Positions 36,001 to 48,000 of a stretch of 64,000 bases of DNA are shown piece by piece. The stretch covers positions 278,175 through 342,174 of the forward strand of contig NMRA01000286.1 in assembly GCA_002633005.1 (NCBI GenBank), given 5' to 3'. How positions within the stretch are numbered: position 1 is the stretch's first letter; each line of letters opens with the position of its first letter. Below the pieces are notes generated by a model. It did no database searches, was not told the origin of the DNA, and saw only the letters and a program-made list of their open reading frames with translations. The DNA is from Phoronis australis. Its lineage: Eukaryota > Phoronida > Phoronidae. The position numbers were made by a program, and so were the translations under genes.

Positions 36001-39000
36001 GGGTCACACTGCTAGACCCTTGAGTGAGGTCTCTAGCTCCTCAGCTCAGTTTTAACAATATATTAATAAAGCATAAAATGTTTGTCTAAACTTAGGCTTG
36101 GGAAAACCAGTGCCTTAAATGTTCTGCTTCATGCACATCTAACTTGTCTGATACATGGCCAACCCTTAAATTGGGTTTGCTGTACATTCTGTTTCTAGGG
36201 TTCTCTGGAATTAAGTAACTTGTAGACCAGACACTTTTGTTACCTGATGCATAGTCCTGTCAGTGATAAAAACCCATGAATGTGTTACTAAGAGATAATA
36301 GATCTATTTTATGAATGACTTTTTGTATGGGTTTAATGATAGATGTTTTGTTTTACTTTGGATTTCTATTTGAACAAGTCAAATCTGGCTGACTGTTAAG
36401 GCACTGTACAGTTTTTTTAAGTAAGTCAACTCTTGTTCTTTTAGGGAGCACATGATTGAGGCTTTGACTCGTCTAGCAGACACAGATGGATTACCTAGGT
36501 AAGGCATTCTTGTAGTTGGTTGATCTGTCAATATGTCATGCAGTTGGCTTCTTTTTAGCTACATTTGACGTGGCTCAGGCCAAGTGTAGATTATATGCTG
36601 ACANNNNNNGGCGGCCATTTTGTATCCGATTTCACAATCAAATACTCGTAGAGGCCGCATTTTTCGACCTACATGGCTGAAAAATCGGTACGAATATACT
36701 AGAACGCATGTGCTACAATTGTGCATAAAATCGTTGACTTCCGGTTAAAGATGGCGGAAATATTGGACGAAGCGCATGCGCACCCCGAAATATGGCTAAA
36801 AACGTTTTCTCCTGTAGAGGGCGCATTTGCAAACCAATCACTTTCAAACTGGTCACGTGTTTGTTGAGTTTAATAAGCTTTTATAAAAAAATATTGAACC
36901 GGAAGTCACTTTCAAGATGGCGGCTGTGGCCCATGTTCACACGGTTTCAATCGCTCTGGTGTCGCATTTTTAACGGGAAGAGTAAATGACGTGAATTTTT
37001 GCATGTGGAGTCCTTAAAGTATGGCCTTTCAAAAAGTCTGGGAGAGCGTATTTCTCAGACTTACCGTTTTCGAGTTATTTGACTTTGAATTTCAAAAAAA
37101 AACGGCAAATTTTCAATTTTTTCGAAAAATTTTTTGTTTTTGCCAATCTACCACTTTAGATAGAATTTTGAACGGGCTTTCAGAAGATATTTTCCATTTT
37201 GCGCTACGACATCTACTTTTTGAATTATTCGAGATTTACGGATACCGTTGTTCCAATTCGGTCACCTATGCAAGGACCCAGCTGGCTGGCTTTCAGTTAA
37301 CTTTGTTTTGGTTATGCCTAGTTCACCCAGACTGACCCAGCCAGCACTGTCCTACTGTGGCGGAATAGCTCTCTGTAGACTGTACAATTCCAGGCCAAAT
37401 ACTTATTGTAAACATAACTTTGCTTTGCAGACTGTCACATAGCGCCACCTATTTTAGAATGTGGGAACAGACGTGGCTCGTCCGTCATGTTGCGCCATCT
37501 ATTGTTCTTTAATGTAGTTGATTGTATTCTCTCTATTTGATTTCTTCGCTAGTCACATGAGTGTTATCGTGTTATTCATAATTGCCGCCTTGATCGTCTT
37601 GATTGTCGTCGTCCTCCCCATCGTCGTCTTTTCGATTAATTCCGCCAAGTGTCGCTCCTCGGAGCGCTCTCGTTTCAGTTATCAATTATTAATAATCAAT
37701 ACTGTATCAGTCTAGGCATTTTAGTCAGTTTCAAATTATACTTTATAATTAGGATGCAGTGCCCACAAAATATTAAATTAAAATATCTGTTTTTAGCTAA
37801 ATTGAAACCTGTTTGGTTTCATTAGAAACTTGTCTGATTTCACAGCACTTAGTACTTTGTCAGTAGATTTGCATAAGAACTGGTGTCGCCAAGAAATCTG
37901 TTTATCTAAGATCCTTTTGTGTGGAGCAGAGTAGTTACTGCATTATGGAAAACGTCATTCAATAAAACACCGGTTAAAAAGATATACTCTGAACTTGAAC
38001 TGCTGATTATTCAAACTGCTGGGCTTCTTAAATTGAATTCCTTGTGAAAAGTTAGGTTAAGATCATTTTTACCTGAAAGAATGAAGTAAAAATTATCCAG
38101 AATGGATTCGTTAGGTTTCAGTTCTTTGGTTGTTAAAAGTAGTTCCATTTGGTTTTTAGTAACTTGGTAGATAATTGGCCTGCGAGTCCTGATGCTGGAA
38201 AAAAGGTCGCCGGAACTCTTAGCAATGGACTGATTGATATCTGAATTTAGCCTTGATTTGGAAACTTTTGTTATATGGTGTTAAAACCAGAACTGGAGGT
38301 TTTTGTAATGCTAACGTTGATTCAACTGCGGAAAACCAATTGTGTAATCGTGTCATTGTAAGAACAAAGTTGCTGCTGACATCAAGACATGCAAAGGTAG
38401 AATTAGCTTGCTTGTTTTGTTTATGTTTTAATTGAATTTCACTTAAATGTGAAGTCTTTTTTCTATGTTGACATCATGCTAAATAGTTCAAATGATAATG
38501 TCTTATCCACTGTTTCGCACCTATTGTTTGTAGTGCTGAAGTGTGACAGAAGTTATTGAATTTAAAATCGTTTACTGTTTGCAGTAGTCTAGGTGGATGA
38601 TGTTGACTTACAAAAAGTGTACTTTGTTTTTATTTAATAACTAAATGTAATTAAGCCTTGGCTTATTCTCTATTTCGGCAGCTTTTGAAGACAGTGAACA
38701 ACTTTGAAGACAAGGGGCGCTCCAACTACAGCATGTACCTGTATGGGTACGGCGATGGTGGCCAGGGGCCCACGTAAGTAGGCCTTTATCTAGTATGGTA
38801 CTGCCATAGAGCTGTGGCCAGATGGCAAGTTACCCACGTACAAGTTATCACAACGGCAACTTGCCAATGATAAGCTGAGCATTTTGATGGACAAATCCGC
38901 CACCATTGCCACGAAACGATAACAAGAAAATCACTACTAACACATGTATGGAGAAGACTTATGAATGGTATTTGTATGAGCTGAGCAACACAAGCACATG

Positions 39001-42000
39001 GCTCATGGCTCATAATTTCACCTTGATACTGTTTCTGTCCACACAGGATGTTGGTGCTGGTCGACCAAGTTAATTGGGTGCAAGCCGGGTTCCCTCAAAA
39101 AAGTGGGATAGTTATTAGACTAGTGATTATTATGTCAATTTAATTTTTGTTCACTCAGTCAGTTTTGTCCAATCATCCAATCATCTATCTGGACACAACA
39201 GACTTGGTTACAGCTGGTACCATTGAAACTCAGACATAAGGTATGTTACCCTGAGAAAGGATGCAATGTGACCTAATGGGATAAATGCCCATTTGCTTTA
39301 CTCAAGTTGGTGGCTTCGAGTCCGAATGGGTCACACTGCTAGACCCTTGAGTGAGGTCTCTAGCTCCTCAGCTCAGTTTTAACAATATATTAATAAAGCA
39401 TAAAATGTTTGTCTAAACTTAGGCTTGGGAAAACCAGTGCCTTAAATGTTCTGCTTCATGCACGTCTAACTTGTCTGATACATGGCCAACCCTTAAATTG
39501 GGTTTGCTGTACATTCTGTTTCTAGGGTTCTCTGGAATTAAGTAACTTGTAGACCAGACACTTTTGTTACCTGATGCATACTCCTGTCAGTGATAAAAAC
39601 CCATAAATGTGTTACTAAGATATTATAGATCTATTTTATGAATGACTTTTTGTATGGGTTTAATGATAGATGTTTTGTTTTACTTTGCATTTCTATTTGA
39701 ACAAGTCAAATCTGGCTGACTGTTAAGGCACTGTACAGTTTTTTTAAGTAAGTCAACTCTTGTTCTTTTAGGGAGCACATGATTGAGGCTTTGACTCGTC
39801 TAGCAGACACAGATGGATTACCTAGGTAAGGCATTCTTGTAGTTGGTTGATCTGTCAATATGTCATGCAGTTGGCTTCTTTTTAGCTACATTTGACGTGG
39901 CTCAGGCCAAGTGTAGATTATATGCTGACAGACAAGTGCAGTTCTTAAAATACGATACTGATGCTCCTCGTAACATGGTCAGTTTTAGATGATGTCAGCT
40001 TGATGCTATGCTAAAAACTTAGTCTCCTGTGGACAAATTTTGATGTTCTTTGCAACCCAGTTTCTTTGTTAAACAATGTTTAAATTTAGCCAGAACCACC
40101 GTGGTATTTGATCATAACTTTACCATTTTCCATTTCAGAGTAGAGATGAGTTGCCCAGACAACTATTTCTCCCGTGTTGAACAACAAGAGTCTGACAGCT
40201 TGTGTAAATGGGTCGGTGAGCTGTACTTTGAACTTCACAACGGAACATACACAACTCAGGCAAAGGTAGGCATGCATACCTTGCAATACAGACTGGCTAA
40301 AATTATTATTGTGATCTGGGATCTGCTGTTAAAATTTATTTGGGTGTGAGTCAAAGGTCAAAGCTTTCCTTAACTTTTGCTGCCTGACAATCTGAACAGT
40401 TAAATAGGCCTGTTTGCAGACTTAACACCTGATAATGACGAAATGAAGGGATACTAAATCCTGTATTGGTGATTTCAACCAATCCTCGTTCTGTCCTCTA
40501 CTAGTTCTCTATTAGTGTCTCACTTGAGTCTTAAAAGCAGATTTCAACTGAAAGTATTCTTGCTGTGTCTCAGAATGGTTAGTATGGTTCTTGGTGGGTG
40601 GTCTAGTTTCCCGCAACTATCGTATGGCGTAGGTCGCTCTTGCCAGTTTAGCAGACTGTGTAAGAAGTTTTCAAATGTGCTCCTGTAACTTTTGAGTATT
40701 GACAAGGGTTGCAGGGCATTATTTTGTTTTAGAGAGCTGGATGGACAGTCATTGTTAATATCTATGAATAGGCCCAAACCAGAATTGGTACCCCTTTAAA
40801 TAAGTGTGCACTATGACTTAGAGATACAAATTATGAATGATACTATTTGTGTACTGTACTTTTTTGGAAACTTTCTTAAATTATAAGATATTATAGAAAA
40901 TTGCTAATAGTCATACATCACTTGTGTGAGAGGGTTCTTTTCCCTAATAGACTTGCGTGCAGATCGACTGTCTGGCTTTCAAAAGATAACATGTCATTAC
41001 ATTAAAGACACATTAAACATGTCATTTTGAACAAGAATAGTTGACTAAATTGCCATTTTCATTTTAAAGCTGCATTTTGCCCTGTTTAGCTGGCTAAAAA
41101 TGAAAATTAAATGAGGTCATTTACTCTAAACTCATAAAGTCAGTATCATGATATTCGATTCTATTTCCTCTACCAACTTAATGTCACAGGCAATATGTAT
41201 GTGCGAAAGTTTCGAATTCGCAGTTTTAGGTTAGAGCGTTTTATTGAGTCACTGATGGTTTTGATGTCCTCGTTGGTAATAGAAATAAAATTCAATCATG
41301 GTAAAGAATATTATGTGACTGATTTGTTGGAGTAAAAGGCATAATTGTATTTTCGTTTCTGTTCAGCTTAACTGGATATAATGCACCTTTAACATTTATG
41401 AATGCCCACTTTTTTCAAAATATGATCTTGAACTTGGTGCTACATGTCTTCTATGAAAATATGAAAATGAGATTTCGCCTGTCAACAGTATTGTGTCCTA
41501 AATTAGTGGAATTTCACTGTATTACACGTACAAATCACTTGAATATTCACTGTATTACATTCACAAATCACTTAAATATTCACTGTATTACACTTACAAT
41601 TCACTTGCATATTCACTGTATTACACTTACAAGTCACTTTAATGTCATTTTGTATAAGCTATTTTGAGATGATTTGTCAAAGAACACCTGCATAGAGTTA
41701 TGCCAATCTGTGTCGCTGCATTTTAGACAAAACGAAACAATCGTCAGTGTGAGTTCCTGCTGCGCAACTTGGAACTGATTGCATCGCTGTGCTTAGCCGC
41801 TGGCAACACCTCGTTCATGTATCCACACAACGAACTCCAGCGGCTGTGGAAACTACTATTGCTTAACCAATTTCATGACGTGTTGCCAGGCAGCTCAATT
41901 GGTGAGGTAAGATGAAAACTGTAGTGGTGTAAAATGTTTGTACTATAATGTAGTGTGCTTCACTTTCACTTACTCTAGAATTAGAAGTCTTTTTATGAAG

Positions 42001-45000
42001 TGGTTACCACTAATTGGAGGGGTTTGAGCAGGAACTTGTCCTTCAGATAGGTCCGACTACTGTGCCTGCTGGTGGCAAGTTTTTTGCATTTGTGGCTCCA
42101 TCTCTTTAACTCTTTACAGTCTAAAAAGTTTTTCTACGAATGTGATAATAAATAAAACAACTTTCAGTTGCATCTGACTCGCTGTGCCAGTTTTATTTTA
42201 TTGTATTTTTCATTATTTTTTTTGAAAAAGCAGTAATTAAGGTGTAGAATTTAATGTTTTCTCATTAATTTTTCATTTTACGACATTAATCATGTACGCT
42301 AGCAGCAAGTCTCGACCCATTCCTCCTTAATATAACCGTACACAGTATTCATTGGATACTTTGTGACACATTTCAGGTGTACAAAGATGCCATCAAGTAC
42401 TACAAAGGTAAGGTTACTGTTTTTGTGGAGGGGAGTATTCGATTTTGGTATACCTTGAGACCAATTATTATATCTAGTTTCAATTACTACAAACTGTTAT
42501 CTTGTGTGATTAAGAAAAATTAAAATGTTCCCATGAGTGTAACTGTTTGCAGTTAATATTATTTATGCAAATGCACTTCTCTGCCAATAGGACATGAAAG
42601 CATTGTTTGTTTAAATGTCTTTGTAAACCTTTAATTGTGATGTTTTGTATTTTAGACATCAGAACAAGTGGGACTGACTTACTGAAGAATGCTGTAGAAC
42701 ATGTGATAAATACCAGTGAGGTAAATGGTAAAACCATTATTCAGTGTTGTGTACTCTCTGTCAACAAAGTTAATGCTCCATTCACATTATTGACAGCATT
42801 TGAATTAAAAATATCTGAAAGAGACAGTTTCTCAGGATTGTTGTCAGGTGCCAAGTTGAAAGTACTGTTACCCGGTTACACTGACTCCATTTTTTGACAT
42901 CCAAATATGCATGTTTGAAGTACCACCAAACAAGTTTAAGATGGTTTAAGGTGGTAACATCTCCTATCAGCTCCACACCAAAAATAGTACAACCATTGTG
43001 GAAAACCTAATCTGTGAATTTGTCACAGAAAATTCCTTGTGTAGGTTCATTCGTCTTGTCTGTTGTAGGAAACCAAAGACACTGTATCTGAAGTCTGCAT
43101 GGTTTTCAATACATTGTCCTGGACACGTAAGGAAGTTATCGCCATAGCAACATCAGATCAGGTGACCTCACCAGCCAGTAAGCGTCTCAAAGGCGAAAAT
43201 CTACAAGTGGACAGTAAAGGAGATACGCTTGGTGAGCAACACTGTGTTAGTTAACATATCTTGATAAGTGATATTGAAGTCAAAGTAGCAGCCATGTTCA
43301 AATCCAAGATGGCTACCAGACAATTGTTTAAATAGTCATTGCTAATGTAGCTATTATCAGAGTTCTGATAGTTAAGGAAGTGCTTAGTCCATGAACATTG
43401 ACTTTTATGATTAATATTAAACCCATAGCGTTTTTCAAAAATACTCAATACATATAAAGTAAAGTTTCTCAAATCTCTACTCCGTGTTACAATTGTTCTG
43501 GTGTGAAAATCTACCTTTTTGTTATAACATCAATATAGACTTAATGCATCAACACATTCGTGAACGTTCAAATACGTTGGATGTATTGTTATTCTTATGC
43601 TCTCAATTTTGATATTTAACAAATGAATGTCTAATTTTGTCTGTTTAAACACAACGCGTACCTTTCTTTTTCAGCTTTTGTGGAGTCACCAGGCATTGGT
43701 TACAGCATTATTGAGAAAATGTGTGATCAGTTTCAGCATGTCTCTATTGAAAAACGGGTAACATTTTAAGTTGCAGCACAACATTTGAAGGCGCTGGAAA
43801 GAGTCCTTTGCCACTCATCTCAATTCCAACAACAATCCTCTGTATCCCAGATTCCGACCAGTAAACACCAAACCTGCAATACATCTCCCCAGAGCTGTGC
43901 CTCTAAACTTTAAACTCGCACCGAAAATGTACCATAGCCAAACGCCAGTCTCAGGGACCAAGGTTCAGTGCTGGAAACTGAATTTTAACCAAACTGGTCC
44001 TCTGGACTGCACTTGGGTCCCCAAGACTGGCATTTGGTCACAGGGACTGTAGTATGTTTACTAAGTATGGAGCATTTCCAGTATGTGTGGAGTTTGAAGA
44101 GTGCATGTCTGGGATTTCTACAACGGGTTTGGTGTCTGCTGGTCTGGGATTGGGTTTGAGTGGATTGTAGCTAGAATTTAGAGGTGCAGCCATGGAATCG
44201 TTTCTACTCCCTATTTTCATTTTAAAAATTTAGTATTTTATTGATCGCAGAATAGCTTTTGCTTTGCATGAATTAGAAATTGGTTATCATTTAACTTACT
44301 CGTAGTTTGTGTGTTTAGGAAATTATACATTGGGTTTGCGTAGCACTGACGTAGTTATTTTGAGATTTCTGAATATCCATGTCTTGCCATATTTGCTTAC
44401 TGTCTTATCATGTGTGGACTTTCCAGAGAGATGAATGCGTGTATCTCAGCAATGAATTCATTTCGGCCGTCATTGACCCTGCCGGTCGTATTCTTTCTCT
44501 TACACTTCAAGGACATACCAAGTGAGTGGCTGTACGTCAATTAGTTTGTCTGTCATGTTTGGCAGGTGATCTTGAGTTGATGTTTTGTCAATACACCTGT
44601 AAGACAACATTAGTGTAAATGGTAAAGCATTGGATCTATCATGCATGTTTTGCTAGAGAAGAATTAGATTCAGCTGTTTTAATGCATTTTGGTCTAACTA
44701 ATTGTTAATTGCTTGCAATACAATAGAACATTAATTAATTTCAAAACCAAACTAACTATTTGAACCAATAGACCTTATTCACGCATTCATCATTTTAAAA
44801 AAAGCCTCATAGGTTTAAAAACAATACAATTGAGACATAAATATGAGGAAGCACGCGAAAAAAATCACGTTTTGCACTGGGATTAAGTGTGGAATGCATT
44901 GTTTTTTAGACCTAAAAGGAGGCTCTTTGTAATGTGGCGATTGCGTGAAGAAGGTGTATTGATGTCTCATGGCAAAAGAATTAACTAGATTACTGTATCG

Positions 45001-48000
45001 TAATGTAATCTCATTTTTTCTCTAGAAATGCCATTGCGGATGATAAGCTTGGTAATCAGTTCACCCTTTTCGATGATGTGCCATTGTTCTGGGATGCCTG
45101 GGACGTCATGGATTATCACCTTCAAACAAGGTAAACCCGGGCTTATGACTAAATGTGTTTTACTTTCCTCTATATTGATAGTAGTTTATACTTTGGTCAA
45201 CAAACTGTATTTTATTTGCCATGCTCTGTAGTTTCTGGGATTTCAACTATGGTGCTGTTGTTATTTTTCAAATCATCCGCTGACATCACAGATAAGTTGG
45301 TGATTTGTAAACAATATGATGGTGCAGAAAACAACACTGTCTTGTTACTTGAGCGCACAAATATTAAAAGCATGGGTTGACTGCAACATGTTTTTTTGGT
45401 GTGAATGCAACAAAGCAACCATCATACAAAAAATAAAAGATTCAATATGGGCATCAAAATGCATCGACATAAAATGTAGATATTAAGCAAATTCCCCCTG
45501 GCAAATGTCATCTGATCACACTGTTCATATCTCATCACTTAAAATATGAATTATAAATCAGTTTACACGCTCACAAGTTAGCTGCCACCGGATGTTTATC
45601 AGCCGAAAACTGCCCTATGGTTAAAAAAAATGTGTGTCGGTGTTCAGAGTGCGCTAACTAGTAAAGCACACGTCATTGTCATAGCTTTGGTTAAAATAGT
45701 CTGTGCAGACTGGAACTACAGCACACAGTTCTTCAAAAGCAGTTGAGACTATGACACTGAAATTGTGTGTAAACCTCGATGTGGTTATTATGGTTAGAGT
45801 GAGATGGGACTGCTGTGGAAACCAACCTGTAACTAAGATAGAAAGCAACATTGTGTAGATCTTAAATAAAAAAGCCTGTCGAGCAAAACTTTGTTACGAT
45901 GACACACACTTCAGTAATGGTTCATGCTATTGAAGAAAAAATTTTATTCATGAGAATGGAGTTGTGGAGCATGAGAAGAGAGAGAAAAAGAATTGTATTT
46001 ACGACAAAAACACTGATACTAACACCTTTACTGACCATGTAGGAGCAATATTGTCCATACTGAGTTGTCATAAGGAGAGAATGATACCAAAGGCTGTAGA
46101 AGTGACTGACTTGTTGAACAGCTGAATTATTTATAAGGGAAAGATAACAATACTGTTTGTACTATGCCTCTGATTTAATAATCATCCTGGATATCATGAT
46201 AGACTAATTACTGTCCCCTTGCCCTAAGTAATTACAAGTGCCTGTGATATTATATATCTGTTCATTATGGCTAATTACCTGCAAATTACATGTCGTTGAC
46301 AGGATCATTGATGACGTGTAGTGGCACTAATCATCTCACCACACTTCCATCCTGACAGCAGGAGACGCATGCTTCCAGTACTGGTGTTGACCGTTAGCTG
46401 TTGGTCATCATGGTTGTCTCAAGATTTGTCAATAATTGCATAATTAGCAGTTTCTTATCTTAGACAGTGACATGAATTTATAATGATATTTGTTCTTGAT
46501 AGGAAAGCAGTGGATGAAGGTATACAGTTTGCCAAAGTTGTCGATGAAGGACCTCTGAGGGCCATAGTGGAGGTAGGGTGGGTTGTAGAGGGTGGGGGGA
46601 AGGATCTCTGAGGGCCACAGTGGAGGTAGAGTGGATAGCAGAGGGTGGAGGGAAGGATCTCTGAGGGCCACAGTGGAGGTAGGGTGCGTAGTAGAGGGTG
46701 GGAGGAAGTATCTCTGAGGGCCACAACAGAGGTAGAGTGGATAGCTGAGGGTGGGGGGAAAGCTGAAGGTTTAAAGCTGAAGTTACATTTTGAACAGAAA
46801 GGTGGATTTTTTTACAGATAGCCATTCATAAGAAACGTGTGAGTCTGGTCCTGTGTGCTTTGTTTTGATGAACGAGTAGTAAAATTTCACACATGTTTAA
46901 TTGAGTCGGTGGACACTCGGTTTAAATGAACATCTGCTTGTATTAAAGAACACAGAATCAGTATTTCTGGTCAGGCATGTTCACGTTGAAGTTTCCTGTC
47001 ACTTTATTTCCACTGCTGCATCATCTGAAAGTTACCATGGTTACAGAAAACTAAGAAGCCGTTTAAATAAATACTTTGTTGCCACATTGATTTCAGCTGA
47101 GATTTTCATTTTAAAAAGTAGTTGAAAGTTAACTGAAAGATAAAATACTAGAATGTCTGTTGTTATGTTGTTATTTGAAATTCAGGTTTCTCTGAAGATC
47201 AGTGACAAAAGCTACATTCGACAAGAAATCATTCTCGACGCTGGATGCCCATACCTGAAGTTCTACACTGAGGTCAGTGGTGTAAACACATTGTCATGCC
47301 TCTGTTGTATATCAGTTCAGTTCTACTTAGTTTTCTTTTGTGTTGTTCCTTGCTACTCTAGTGCAACACCAATACAATTTGACACAATTTCTAAGTGGGT
47401 GAATAAAATTCTTGCTCTGGAGAACTAATATCGTGTTCATTTATTTAAAGTGTTTACAAACACTATTTACCTTGTTTTGACTGGTGACTACATTGTCAGC
47501 ATCATTAAGCCTTCCTTTATAGCATTGCTTATTGTAATGATGAATTCAATATCCAAAAACTTGAAAATGGAAGAAAAGCAACTTTACGGTAATCGTAATT
47601 GAAAGTTTCTTAGCTCCACGGACATGAATCTGACGTATGAACTCATCCAGCGCCAGTATGTCATGTCAGCTACGTGATTTTTTAAGAAGTGCAACCATCT
47701 CCATCATAGTGTTTCAGCAAAAGTTTTTCCATCTTCACACAAGAATTGTGACACACCCTGTACATGTACACTACTTTGGGCTGGTTAATATTTGACAAAA
47801 ATGTGTGAAGTAATGTATTTATGCAGTAACTTTTTGTATATGTCCCAAAAAGGGGTGTCAACTCGGGAGTCCGTTGTAGTGTTTTAGTCATCTTGATCCA
47901 AGTCTGTTTAAATCAAAGTAATACAAATCATGCTGTGATATTTCTTTACCTTCAGGTTCACTGGCATGAAGATCACAAGTTCTTAAAGGTGGAGTTTCCT

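Larger units (their letters stand above)
34348..36603. repeat. Copy A of an apparent ~2.25-kb tandem duplication
   Basis: This block carries most of MAN2C1 intron 11, exon 12, intron 12, exon 13 and the start of intron 13, and ends at the N gap. It is nearly identical to 37673-39930, differing by scattered substitutions and small indels. The match begins at TTTCAGTTATCAATTATTAA and ends at TAGATTATATGCTGACA in both copies. Confidence 0.9.

Noticed and set aside
35941-36007. Functional tRNA-Arg gene
   Set aside because: The outer stem pairs but the T arm does not fold and the length is short; better explained as a tRNA-derived repeat.
35362-39825. Counting both exon 12-13 pairs in one MAN2C1 transcript
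   Set aside because: 146 nt per pair shifts the frame at the second exon 12, and the N gap between them points to assembly.
41398-41667. Open frame with HCIT-TNHLNI repeats
   Set aside because: Explained by the 33-bp minisatellite in MAN2C1 intron 14.
46444-46825. Overlapping minus-strand open frames with repeated [12 protein letters not shown]-like units (up to 115 codons)
   Set aside because: They are the reverse strand of the 53-bp minisatellite at MAN2C1 exon 22; periodicity alone keeps them open.
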